From NCBI RefSeq assembly GCF_000485595.1, contig NW_014577145.1, positions 312,367-346,060 of the forward strand: a stretch of DNA of 33,694 bases. Reading direction: 5' to 3'. Source of the stretch: Priapulus caudatus (Eukaryota > Priapulida > Priapulimorpha > Priapulimorphida > Priapulidae). The first letter of the stretch is position 1; the number at the start of each line of letters is the position of its first letter. The position numbers and the translations under genes were made by a program. This document shows, in pieces, positions 12,601 through 20,045 of the stretch. Below the pieces are notes generated by a model, which was given only the letters and a program-made list of their open reading frames with translations, searched no databases and was not told the origin of the DNA.

Positions 12601-15600
12601 CCTGTGTCAAGAGTAATGACGATAACACGTTTAGTTACTGTAACCAAGAGTAAGAGTAAAGCTAATGTATTAGCAAAGATAATGAATAGAGCGAGGAGTT
12701 GGCTGAAATTTAACATTAAAATTCAACATTTACACGCCTTAGTTTACCCATAATTTATTACTTGATCATATAAAAAGACTATGTAGGAGGTATACGACAT
12801 TCCACGTTTCCTAGGTTCTGGCTCCTAGACTATCTACAGGAACGTAACGATGATGTTAGGTGAGGAGTTGTATATCATATCTTTCATCTAACACTAATAA
12901 CACATTTTCCATGTCAGGATTCATGGCGAGGTACGTGTTAATGTGGATTCTAGGACTACTACCCCCTGGACAATTACCCCCCTAGGACAACTACCCCAGG
13001 GCCCTCGCTACCCACTCGCCAATTCGCCAATGGCGAACAAATTAGTAATCTGGCGATTGAAAGTCTTATTAGGCGAAAAAAGTGACGAACGTAATTTTTC
13101 CGTAATAAACATGACCCAGCAAACATCGATCCTATTTGATCGTCGAAACAGCAACGTTTCTTTTTGCATGCCAGCACACTCGTGTGTCATTCCCGATTGC
13201 AGCTTTTTCCTTGATCCCGGGAAAGTTTTGCTGTCGCTCCATAATAACCAGCGCGGTGCCCACCCCTACATATACAGCAATAACCACACCCACGCGACTG
13301 TAACAATCAGCCCCCCCCCCCCCCGTACTTCAATCAATGCCGCCCAGCCAGCAAGCACGAGCGACGATGTGCACAGCCACGGAAGTGGGTAACAGGGGTG
13401 TCGCGGGCTGCTTTTTGGTTTTTTTTTTCTTTGGCGTGAATGCGTGAGAATGTGTAGGGCATGCGGGAGCGCGGGAGAATGGGTCCAGATGCGTGAGTCT
13501 CCCGCGAAATGCGCAGCGTGAGACTTAGGTCTGCTAACAGAGTAAGATTTAAACTAAAGGGTGAAATTTTATTTTCGGGGTGCATCAAATGCAGTCTAAG
13601 ACATTCAAATGTTTTAAATTTTGCTGGGGGAGACCCCCTGAACCCCCGGCCCTCTACCTCTCTCCCCCCGCGTCTGCCTGCAGAATCCACATTCGTGCCT
13701 ACTGCACACCTTTGAATCCATCATGTGCGTTTTTCCCCAAACTGGGCATTACCACCGTTGTCTAATTTTCCCTCAGAAGAAACCCTGGGGTTTAAAAAAG
13801 GCCTGTCTCCACACACGGCACGGCAACGGCGCTGGCAAAAATCAAATGATTTTTACTACGCCTGTGTGCGCGCGCGTGCGTTCGTGTGCATGCGTGTAGG
13901 TGTGTTTGTGTGTGTACTGTGTGTGAGGTACTGTAAAAAGTAGTAAAACTGATAAGTACTAATTGGGGAATATAGTCAGCTTTGATGAGCAGCTAATTTT
14001 TCTGGTTCAATAGCATCCCGAAGTTACAAAAGTAGTAGAGTATATGCATGTGCTGTGAAAACTCTTCTGTAAACTATTAGTATTACTATAAATAACTATA
14101 CTGTGTGTATAGTACTGTCTATACTGTACTGCGCGCGTGCGTGCGTGCGTACGTGCGTGCGTACGTGTGTGCGCATGCGTGCGTATTGTGCGTCAGGTAC
14201 TGTAAAAAGTAGCTGTTTGTGACCCTACCATCCACAACAGTTGATGTGGAGAGGGGTTTTAGCAGACATAATTTGGTTAAAACAGCTCTGAGAAATCAGC
14301 TGAAAACAGAAAGTGTTTGTGACATTCTAACCATCAAAAGCGAAGACCCAGAAGAAGAGATGTTTGACTGTGAAAAGTGCTATGTCCAGAGGTGTGCCAA
14401 AAAAGATAGGAAAATTTTCCTGCCAGCAGTGAAGAACAAAATTCAGACAATTTGAATGTCTCTGTCAGTCAGTCAGAGTCATGGTGGTGAATCATAGTGT
14501 TAGTGTCTCAGTCATAGACAGGTGGTGAATAATAGTTTGTTTGCATTGAATAAGTGTAGTTTTGTGAAAAAATAAAGAAAAGAAAAATTAGTTATCGCCT
14601 TTTTGTGTTCATAAAATGTTAGGCTACAGATGTGGCTAACAGGAATCCAAATTGGCTAATGAAAATTGATTCTGGCTAATTGTTTGGCTACAGAAAAAAA
14701 ATCATAGCTAGGGCCCTGCTACCCCCCTAGGGCAATTACCCCCCTAGGACAACCCTAACCATAACCCTAACCCTAGGGGGGTAGTTGTCCGGGTGGTAGT
14801 TGTCCTAGGGGGGTAATTGTCCAGGTGGTAGTTGTCCGGGGGTAGTTGTCCAGGGGGTAGTCGTCCGGATACGGTTAATGTGAATACCTGCGACTTCGTT
14901 CTGTGCGTGGTGATCCGATCGCCACGAGATGCATAGATGTGCACATCCCCGCGCCTGTCAGACATAACACTGCAGTTGCCACGGTGACGAGCAGTGCTGC
15001 ATTTCAGCGGTGCAGATGTTGTAGACGTGAGATCACCACACAGCTGTCCTTCACTGCAATCGGCTTCTTGGTGAATCTTTTAAGAGTAATGGGAAATTAG
15101 TACAACCATATTGGTGCCCAACACCGAGTCAGATGTCGAGGATTCATCAGTGGTCTATGCTCCGCCCAGGAACCACGGGCGTGACTGACCGACTGATATT
15201 GTTAGTTTAAAATATCAATTGCAAAATATTCTCAGTATCAAAGCAATTAGAAAGTTACAAATTTTTACTTAATTTGCTAAAAGCTCACCAGTGTTGTATG
15301 TACTAAAAAAATTATAACACTTACTTGTAGTGTTTTGGTGAAAGCTGCCTCTACAGGCTTGTTAACCACATGTGGTGGACCACTCATTACTCTGTTCAAC
15401 ATTCTAGCTTTAGCTTTGGTGGTCGGTGATCTTTTTATACTACTCTTTAATGTATTAATACTGAGGCTCTGTGGTACATTGACTCCATACGGTATCCTAG
15501 AACAGAAATGGCAAGATAAACTTACTCGCTCATAGCCCTCAAGGGATTTAGCCTTCAATACATATATATATATATATAATTTTGACTAATATAATTTGAA

Positions 15601-17906
15601 TTGTGTTAAAAATAACAATCTTACAAATAAACGATGGTAAAGACATCTGTACAACAGGAGGAAGAGTTACAAAAATACTGTTGTTCTGATCATATAACTA
15701 AGAAACAAGTAATTTCACATCATTCAAAAACAATTATATTTCCTCTTACCGAATATAAGCGTAACAATCTTGCCAACTTTCTCCCTTCTCTAGAGGAAAC
15801 CGCATCACCCTGGGAAGCGGGTAGATCGCTAAATCACCCACCTCGTTCTTCACAGAATCTGTCAGAAAATATTTTGTAGTAGTTAGTCTCTATTAGGAAT
15901 TTATGACACTGACATAAATACAAGGAGAAATGAACTCAAAATTTATTACAGTCTTATCATAGGAAATATCCACAGACGTTGATGACTAAAATGCAACAGT
16001 GACAAAATGCAGTCAGGACTACCAAGAAATGACACCACACACATTACGAACCTGGAGAGAACACCTTATCAGACGTGATGATATTCTTTACAAGCATACT
16101 GGCGCACAGCCGCATGCACTTGACATGTGAGAAATGTCTGTGCATATAATTGGACATGGCAGCTTGCATGTCAAGCTGCAGAACTGTCCACAGAGAGGCA
16201 GGGGGAGCAGGCCCAGGGAGATCTGTTGCAAACACAAGTTGGTAATCATTAACACAGATCAGCACATGACGGTAATGGACAATGTTCATAGCATTGTGAT
16301 TGGATTAACTGAATGTTCTATAGAATATCTTAATGAAACTGAAGGAAACCTTTGACATTTTTGATAATGAATACATTGATTACCATGCTTGTAGGTTGTG
16401 ACTGAAGCTTCATGGATGGAATTCATTGATGATTTACACACAAATGGAAACTGTATCCATGCGGCTCCTGATGTTACGTCCCGGTAGAGGTTAGAAATTG
16501 AGATCCGAGTTGACAAGCCATCTGTGCTTATAACATCCACGTGAAATGTGAAATATTTCCCTGGTTGAGGTCTGAAATAGTAGGTACCAACCAGTCAAAG
16601 CCAAGACAGAGAAATAAGCACTCTTGATCAAGACAGGGTCAGGAACTACGGTCAGGAACCATGAAAATGTCCCGTGTAAACGCTGGTCCCAATTATGCAG
16701 TGAACAAGCGTCTATGAGAGGTCCGATAATGAGGCAACCACAGTAATATCAATTATATTTGCCATAACAATCACTATCACCTATGACACGTTTAGATACT
16801 TCAAGTCAGGCTTATTACAGAAGAAAGTCTTATGCTAAAGTTGAAGCTTATTTGCTATAAGTTGTGCTTATTTATACAAACCTGAACAACAGATACAAGT
16901 TTCTGCCTGTATACCCTAATGACTGTGTCACTGTCTTTGGGAGCTGGATATAATTTGAACCAGAAGGAGTTCCACTGATTCTGTACACATGTGACTTTAA
17001 TGATTTATCCTATATCAGGAAAATGCATCAATGTTATAAATATATCAATATAAGTGAGTAGTTTACCAATAATATATTAAGTATATACTTCTAAGAAACT
17101 ATAAAAAGATCCAATGCAATTCAAAAATTCTACACCGATGTCAAGGGGGTTCTGTATAACAAATTTTAAAGCGAGAATTCCTAATGTTTTTTCTAACTGT
17201 TTTTATATTTTCTCTACCGTTGTGATACTTACCGGTACACCTTGTGTAACACCAAGTGTATATATATAGTAATGCTAACATGTCATAGAACACTCGCAAT
17301 TCATTCTTTTCACCAATCCGCATTTCAAATTAGATTTGTTTACTCGTCAACAAAATTAACACGGGATTTTCGCTCTCGCAAGATGTCATCAACGGGTACC
17401 CTGTTTCTACACTGTTACAACTGTCTACATTTCAAGATAGATACCAGTCTAGAAAGATTTGAACCCAAGCCTAGTTTAGCACCCCAGATTGGTGTAGCAC
17501 ATATTCGAAAACATATTGCGGTTTGCGGGAGTCCCAAACTATTCTTGATCCAAGATTTGTGTCACATAACTACATGCACTTGCTTTATGAGACTCCGCAA
17601 AGAATTCTGCTCTCGCGAATCTCAAGACAGCAGGTGTATGTTTGCTGTTAATTTACTATTTTATAACCTATAACAGCAAACTCGTTAAATAATTTTTATG
17701 TTGAAGAAATCAGTCATATATGTATGCTGACAAGTGAGACTAAATTTGTCTGAATTTTCTCGATTTATTTGTGACATGACCATTTCAATTGGTAGATATC
17801 TGTCTTACACTCACCAGAATAGATTTGACATCTCCAGTCTTTGTAGCTTTTTTCCAGGAACGCACACTACAGTGATGAAAGACATTGACAAAAGGTTGTT
17901 GCCAAC
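3735..17906 (-). CDS. WDR90: WDR90/POC16, WD repeat-containing protein 90 (23 exons, start exon missing)
   Basis: WDR90/POC16 is a centriolar microtubule-wall and inner-scaffold protein; its N-terminal CFAP20-like domain binds microtubules and the rest is WD40 propellers. The spliced exons on the minus strand are 17815-17906, 16882-17009, 16384-16571, 16052-16222, 15750-15858, 15325-15496, 14888-15076, 10760-12601, 10319-10592, 9711-9988, 9306-9530, 8797-8956, 8330-8574, 7829-7973, 7202-7401, 6928-7017, 6613-6732, 6179-6386, 5858-5988, 5401-5553, 5023-5139, 4443-4527 and 3735-3892. All introns are GT-AG and all phases agree, giving 1825 visible residues, close to the vertebrate protein (about 1750). 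Residues 1-230 are the CFAP20-like domain, 230-350 a linker, and 360-1825 WD40 repeats. No frameshift or stop was found, so the gene looks functional. The splice models are read by eye, without transcript support. Confidence 0.95.
4443..4527 (-). CDS. WDR90: WDR90 exon: WD40
   Basis: It encodes VLKSIPLLEWACCLDLSPDG followed by SFMVVGTI, matching the vertebrate VVEKIPL......LSLSPGTHLLAVG. The acceptor is ACTGTAG and the donor GTGAGT, phase 1 at the end. Confidence 0.93.
5023..5139 (-). CDS. WDR90: WDR90 exon: WD40
   Basis: It encodes PSLACFNPVDPSVIFYVGYG and LQKAIQMYCLRRQQ, matching the vertebrate PSLAAF.P.D....YVG.G..K...IY.L..Q. The acceptor is GTGCAG and the donor GTAGTT. Confidence 0.95.
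5401..5553 (-). CDS. WDR90: WDR90 exon: WD40
   Basis: These 51 codons encode LWLAASNDQRVSVWAADWSL and then CELLDWLTFPSLPETE. They match vertebrate LWLAASGDQRVSVWASDW and CELVDWLSFP very closely, which is strong identity evidence. The acceptor is ATCACAG and the donor GTGCTA. Confidence 0.97.
5858..5988 (-). CDS. WDR90: WDR90 exon: WD40
   Basis: It encodes VIVSGTCTGHLAVSSAVTGH and ISDHHGASITDIRCSPAQ, matching the vertebrate VLSGDKDG..AV..P.TG.....SDH.GAPI. The acceptor is TCACAG and the donor GTTCTA. Confidence 0.95.
6179..6386 (-). CDS. WDR90: WDR90 exon: WD40
   Basis: It encodes SCDCLAASPVD, then LVVAGYTDGSIRLFDLNKTK and AAITAITFSDDG, matching the vertebrate SC.CLA.SP...LAAGY.DGSLRIF repeat. 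The acceptor is TTCCAG and the donor GTAATT, phase 1 at the end. Confidence 0.95.
6455..6480. repeat. (TA)n(GA)n microsatellite
   Basis: A TA run passes directly into a GA run inside a WDR90 intron. Confidence 0.85.
6613..6732 (-). CDS. WDR90: WDR90 exon: WD40
   Basis: These 40 codons encode LGTDHLVTSCDDGSLRVWLL and ASRELVMQF, matching the vertebrate C...S.DGS.RVW.LAS.ELV.QF. The next exon continues directly with SCDCLA. Confidence 0.95.
6928..7017 (-). CDS. WDR90: WDR90 exon: WD40
   Basis: These 30 codons encode GIVGTASGTLWYMNFSE and LVSGHGSM, a direct match to the vertebrate G.VGT..GTLW......L.SGH. The acceptor is TATAG and the donor GTAATC. Phase 0 at both ends. Confidence 0.95.
7202..7401 (-). 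CDS. WDR90: WDR90 exon: WD40
   Basis: It encodes FVIGNQEGVKLWNVASL, a long loop rich in Gly and Gln, and then ELDGYVTSVAFEENLNM, which corresponds to the vertebrate VLDGAVVSASFD...M strand. The donor is GTGCGT. Confidence 0.93.
7829..7973 (-). CDS. WDR90: WDR90 exon: WD40
   Basis: It encodes AGLAVNFTAACYTGKNTLFL followed by GTSNGKLSLWD, one WD40 repeat ending in the LWD motif. The acceptor is TGTACAG and the donor GTGAGT. Confidence 0.95.
8330..8574 (-). CDS. WDR90: WDR90 exon: WD40
   Basis: It encodes GDYREPRIVIWSTYDWTV and then EFVTVGEEGKVCFWMLEE, one WD40 repeat. It ends in an acidic stretch PEIPEELLYDQ before the donor GTTATG. Phase and order agree with both neighbours. Confidence 0.95.
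8797..8956 (-). CDS. WDR90: WDR90 exon: WD40
   Basis: It encodes LLASASGSDHPAACCQIYVW and then HKHNVVCMDFSRDARFFIAA, a WD40 repeat matching the vertebrate LASASG...CQI.VWD. The acceptor is GTGTAG and the donor GTGAGT. It ends in phase 1. Confidence 0.95.
9306..9530 (-). CDS. WDR90: WDR90 exon: start of C-terminal WD40 block
   Basis: It encodes LDNVIGYNGNGRNNMVWNP, then SGLFAYTSGCIVVVENLHDG and EEISTLALQHDSS. This matches one of the strongest WDR90 signatures (VIGYNGNGR.NMVW.P..G.FAYT.G..VVVE.LH). The acceptor is TTAACAG and the donor GTGAGT. Confidence 0.97.
9628..9696. repeat. (GACA/GGCA)n tetranucleotide microsatellite
   Basis: CAGA and CAGG units run uninterrupted. On the WDR90 strand this is (GTCT)n with a GCCT block, starting about 15 bases after the splice donor of exon 9711-9988 and occupying over a third of that 180-base intron. 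Confidence 0.95.
9711..9988 (-). CDS. WDR90: WDR90 exon: variable linker between propellers
   Basis: It encodes a Ser/Pro/Ala-rich linker (DMSSVSAIKLDSTATEVPVK onwards) ending FTYGSNSPLAQ before the donor GTATAT. No WD40 repeat is visible, and in vertebrate WDR90 this segment is also unconserved. The donor is followed within 15 bases by a GTCT microsatellite that fills most of the 180-base intron. Confidence 0.85.
10319..10592 (-). CDS. WDR90: WDR90 exon: WD40
   Basis: Joined to the previous exon it reads ...NIIK-VW, followed by LFTGHSSPVTALHCTADGG and STGDTIFVWDM, a full WD40 repeat like the vertebrate GHSEPV...GD.VFLWD. The acidic tail REEDEAACDVPDYSS leads into the variable linker of the next exon. 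Confidence 0.95.
10760..12601 (-). CDS. WDR90: WDR90 large central exon (614 codons of WD40 repeats)
   Basis: This single exon encodes EEVIVGETLPARLSFTG through AGDNIIK. It contains the WDR90 signatures VYPAHAIIVAVSVETGQQRF, FTGHT, LLCGVGRD-like CGVGRDARGQHLLVMW, LRSCSVN, VLLEAEHASPARAV, SHTDEV, RQLYDFSVDGEVPCNVSFHP and IGPSEYLVTIMD. WD40 strand ends include VRLWEF, LQLWRV, LRVWSRD and VRVWAL. It is much more GC-rich than its surroundings (CGNCG-rich around 11450-11950) and free of introns, unlike the rest of the gene. The acceptor is GACACAG and the donor GTGATG, phase 0 at both ends. Confidence 0.97.
13311..13324. repeat. poly-C tract (14 C)
   Basis: This is a run of 14 cytosines inside the hAT remnant. 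Confidence 0.9.
14219..14455 (+). pseudogene. hAT transposase C-terminal dimerisation domain fragment
   Basis: About 78 codons encode PSTTVDVERGFSRHNLVKTA, LRNQLKTESV and a Cys-rich tail (FDCEKCYVQRC) before TGA. The pattern S...VERGFS..N..KT.LRN.L..E....L is the hallmark of the hAT family C-terminal dimerisation domain. There is no ATG and no upstream catalytic region, so this is a fragment. It runs opposite to the host gene WDR90. Confidence 0.75.
14752..14776. repeat. short CCCTAA telomere-like tract
   Basis: ACCCTAACCATAACCCTAAC occurs exactly where the forward and reversed 17-bp units of the fold-back meet, so it forms the loop of the right-hand hairpin. Confidence 0.8.
14888..15076 (-). 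CDS. WDR90: WDR90 exon: linker
   Basis: These are 63 codons in phase 0 at both ends. It encodes a polar linker rich in Thr, Ser, Arg and Cys that ends HRTKSQ. The acceptor TTAAAAG is pyrimidine-poor and the donor is GTATTC. The target-site duplication of the fold-back element begins only four bases into the intron downstream of this donor. Homology is weak, but the frame joins perfectly to both neighbours. Confidence 0.75.
15325..15496 (-). CDS. WDR90: WDR90 exon: linker
   Basis: It continues in frame (IPYGVNVPQSLSINTLKSS and a basic stretch KRSPTTKAKARMLNR) and ends ...AAFTKTLQ before GTAAGT. This is the linker between the CFAP20-like domain and the WD40 part. It is poorly conserved, so the assignment rests on frame, splice sites and position. 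Confidence 0.85.
15562..15579. repeat. (AT)n microsatellite
   Basis: This is a short alternating AT run in the WDR90 intron between exons 15325-15496 and 15750-15858. Confidence 0.8.
15750..15858 (-). CDS. WDR90: WDR90 exon: end of CFAP20-like domain
   Basis: It encodes LPRVMRFPLEKGESWQDCY, matching the P.P..M.FP..KGESW.D.Y motif that ends the WDR90 N-terminal domain. The acceptor is TGACAG and the donor GTAAGA. The exon ends in phase 2. Confidence 0.95.
16052..16222 (-). CDS. WDR90: WDR90 exon: CFAP20-like domain
   Basis: It encodes ASLWTVLQLDMQAAMSNYM, then HVKCMRLCASMLVKNIITSD. These match the conserved W..LQLD......Y......H.K..RLCAS.LV.N..TSD signature of WDR90. The acceptor is GCAACAG and the donor GTTCGT. 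Confidence 0.95.
16384..16571 (-). CDS. WDR90: WDR90 exon: CFAP20-like domain
   Basis: It encodes PQPGKYFTFHVDVISTDGL and then RISISNLYRDVTSGAAWIQF plus PFVC, matching the WDR90 stretch ending SNL...WLQFPL. It begins after TTTCAG and ends before GTAATC, in phase 1. The residues after PFVC (KSSMNSIHEASVTTYKH) are not conserved. Confidence 0.95.
16882..17009 (-). CDS. WDR90: WDR90 exon: CFAP20-like domain
   Basis: It encodes DKSLKSHVYRISGTPSGSNY, then IQLPK and TQSLGYTGR.LYLLFR. This is a near match to the most conserved part of the WDR90 N-terminal domain (DK.LK..VYRI.G...NYIQLPK..TQSLG.TGR.LY.LFR). The acceptor is GATATAG and the donor GTTTGT. The exon ends in phase 2. Confidence 0.95.
17010..17814 (-). 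other. WDR90 intron, 805 bases
   Basis: This is the longest WDR90 intron without inserted elements. I see no additional exon, RNA gene or repeat in it. Confidence 0.6.
17815..17906 (-). CDS. WDR90: WDR90 exon: start of CFAP20-like domain
   Basis: The acceptor is TTTATAG and the donor GTGAGT. It encodes WQQPFVNVFHHCSVRSWKKA followed by TKTGDVKSIL, which lines up with the start of vertebrate WDR90 (WQ.PF.NVF.HF....WK...K.GDV). Two bases of a split codon precede the first Trp, so an earlier exon supplies the initiator Met. Confidence 0.85.
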
Positions 17907-18088
17907 CTATAAATATAACAAAACATCAGAGCTTCGCTGAGTCTAACACTAACACAGCAAACAGACAGACCAATACTGTGAATACCATGTTATTACATTA
18001 TATTACTAAGTAACTTACTATACTAGTCAGCGTTCGAAATTAGTGCTGACCCAAAGGCCCGAGGCCACCAAGTTTTTGATTCGGTCAC

Positions 18089-18137
18089 CAACTCTACAAA
18101 ACTGCCGGTCCTCCTGACCAGCACTTTTTTCCCTCAT
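18089..18137 (-). CDS. WDR90: weak candidate for WDR90 start exon
   Basis: An ATG at 18135-18137 is followed by 16 codons plus one base and then a possible donor GTGACC (18083-18088). This is the phase needed to join the exon at 17906 (which starts GT TGG CAA CAA). It would encode an N-terminus ending ...CRVG before WQQPF; the vertebrate protein has a very short MARV-like start before WQ.PF. The donor is poor and the surrounding sequence (18040-18137) has repeat-like inverted ends, so another upstream exon is quite possible. Confidence 0.25.
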
Positions 18138-18580
18138 ATTACACTGAAATACTACTGTTATTGCAACGGCAGTTTAGACAGACTTGTAAACGGGAAGCGC
18201 ATTCTAATACGCTCCGTTCTTGAACGTAGACGTGGTGTCCAAAACATCTAGAGCCGAGGGCATGAACTCCCTCAACGCATGATTCGCCACACGCACAAAA
18301 CCTCGTGACAGTCAAAGAAATCGATTGCGGCATGTAGCGTAGCTCAGTGTTTTTATGACCTCATAACAATAAGTTCATATGTCGCAGGGGTTATCGTGGG
18401 GAGTGAGAGCACGACCAGTGACACCTGACACGCACGTAATCAAAGCTGTTAACTGTATTCGTCACTTTTCTTTACGCAGAAAGTGGACTATTTTTATTCA
18501 GTTAGATATCTAGAAGCAATGTACCTGGACCTGGGTACGGTCCGGTATACCAGAAAGTACCCTGGTACTATCTAATGTGC

Positions 18581-19008
18581 CGGACCGTACCTCGCCTGCT
18601 CTACTAACGAGTCTAGGGAGTCGCCTACGCCTACTCCCTAACCCTAACCATATCAAATGGTTCCGATATACTGGACCGTACCCAGGGTACGTTCCGGCAA
18701 TACCCTGGGGGACAGAGACCCTCTCAGCCCTACTTAGCTCTAGTAGTAGTACTATAGCGCGCGTACAGTTGCCGCACTAGTACTACTAGTACTGCTGATA
18801 GGATCTATGTCCCCCAGGGTACTGCCGGAACGTACCCTGGGTACGGTCCGGTATACCGGAACGTACCCTGGTAAACTAGTTTGATATGGTTAGGGTTAGG
18901 ATTAGGGTTAGGGTTAGGTGTTAGGGTTAGGACTTAGGGTTAGGGTTAGGGTTAGGGTAGGCGTATGCGACTCCCTAGACTCGTTAATGAGTAGGCGAGG
19001 TACGGTCC
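18581..19008. repeat. fold-back element with telomere-type repeats
   Basis: The left arm (18581 to about 18735) reads GACCGTACCTCGCCT, CGAGTCTAGGGAGTCGC, ACCATATCAAA, GGTACGTTCCGGCA and TACCCTGGGGGACA. The right arm (about 18795-19008) is its reverse complement in the same order. The centre near 18740-18795 is rich in AGTAGT/ACTACT. The right arm is longer because of the TTAGGG array at 18889-18960 and an extra GGTACGTTCCGG-type unit. Another copy of that unit lies just left at 18531-18573. No coding sequence is visible. Confidence 0.85.
18889..18960 (+). repeat. interstitial TTAGGG array
   Basis: About eleven tandem or slightly degenerate TTAGGG units (with AGGATT, AGGTGT and AGGACT interruptions) lie in the right arm of the fold-back. 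The paired position of the left arm (18634-18650) has only about two units. TTAGGG is the animal telomere repeat, but position and symmetry show it is part of an element and not a chromosome end. Confidence 0.95.
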
Positions 19009-19678
19009 CAGGGGCGTGTACAGGGGGGGGGGTCCGGACCCTCTGCTCGCGCAGAAAACGCATACTAATTCATAGGGGTCTAATTTCAAAAAATTTCTGG
19101 GGGAATTTTCGTGTAAAGCAAATTTAATGTGCAGACAGGCTGCGCAAACTACGCAACTGACTTGCTGCAGCCAATCAGCGCAGCCGGCCCTGCGCCTTCT
19201 TCAAATAGTGCATTCAAAGAATCTTTTCAACATGATATTTGAAGGAATTTCTGTGATGTGATGGCGCATCTGGCGGGGCCGATTGTAAAAAAAATGTCGC
19301 GGTGTAGGCTTGTATCAGCAGTTCTCCGCCATCCAAACGAGCTAGTTGGAAAGTGGCGTCAACCTGCGAGACACCGGAGTTATTGTAACTGATTAAAAAC
19401 GGTGGAGTTGTGGTCTGCGCGGGGCGCGAGTTAGGCACCATGTTGTATAGATTATAGTGTCACTGCGCACGTGTGTGTGCTGTGCTGCATGTGCGGGAAC
19501 TTGTTCTTGCTGCGGCGCAGTTGTCGCCAGTAGTACACTACTACTACTAACTACTACTAGTAGAGTAGTAGTCATACGAAGAGCCTACAGAGTCTACAGC
19601 TACTTATCAGAACTACATATACATAAATAATAACGCAGTTGGCTACGCGGTCTGGAACCGGCGGTCGCCTAGGCCTCC

Positions 19679-20000
19679 AGGCTACGCATCGAACATCTCA
19701 CTCACACCAGTGATCGCGGCACTTGCGTAGGCACGCATGTTGCGCAACGGAACGCTCTGCTGATTGCCGTAAATATACAAATATGCGATGCTGCGTCTAT
19801 CCTTTCATCCCGTCTCCTCTCGCTCTCTCTCCTCTCTTCTCTCACACACGACCTCTAGGCTCTCTCTCTCGCTCTCACACACACTTACTCTACCTCTACT
19901 CTCTCCTTCTCTCGCTCTTCCTCTCTCCTCCTCCTCTCTCCTGGTCTCTCTCTCCCTCTCTCCTGTCCTCTCTCTCTCTCTCTTCTCTCTCTCTGCTCTC

Positions 20001-20045
<45 letters not shown>

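Larger units (their letters stand above)
12997..14718 (+). mobile_element. decayed hAT-family DNA transposon, ~1.7 kb
   Basis: The ends are CAGGGCCCTCGCTA (12997-13010) and, reverse-complemented, CAGGGCCCTAGCTA (14705-14718), a 13 of 14 match typical of hAT termini. Flanking octamers ACTACCCC and GCTACCCC (taking the ends one base inside) agree at 7 of 8 positions, fitting the 8-bp duplication of hAT insertion into a CTACCCC unit of the outer element. The only coding remnant is the dimerisation domain near the right end. The interior has simple tracts (C14 at 13311-13324, TG/CG-rich runs near 13861-13920 and 14131-14180), so the copy is dead. Confidence 0.75.
12946..14873. mobile_element. GGACAAYTACCCCCC fold-back element, interrupted by a hAT element
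   Basis: The outer parts consist of ~17-bp units (GGACAATTACCCCCCTA and variants), forward at 12951-12996 and 14719-14751 and reversed (TAGTTGTCC, GGGGGGTAGT) at 14775-14868. Ends reading TAGGACTACTACCCCCTGG (left) and, reverse-complemented, CCGGACGACTACCCCCTGG (right) pair as imperfect terminal inverted repeats. The 9-bp direct repeat GTTAATGTG flanks it at 12937-12945 and 14874-14882, as expected of a target-site duplication. Without the hAT insert the element would be about 200 bp. It has no coding sequence and the class is unknown. Confidence 0.75.

Noticed and set aside
18889-18960. A TTAGGG array as a true telomere or chromosome end.
   Set aside because: It is short and degenerate, lies inside one arm of an inverted repeat, and has unique sequence and genes on both sides.
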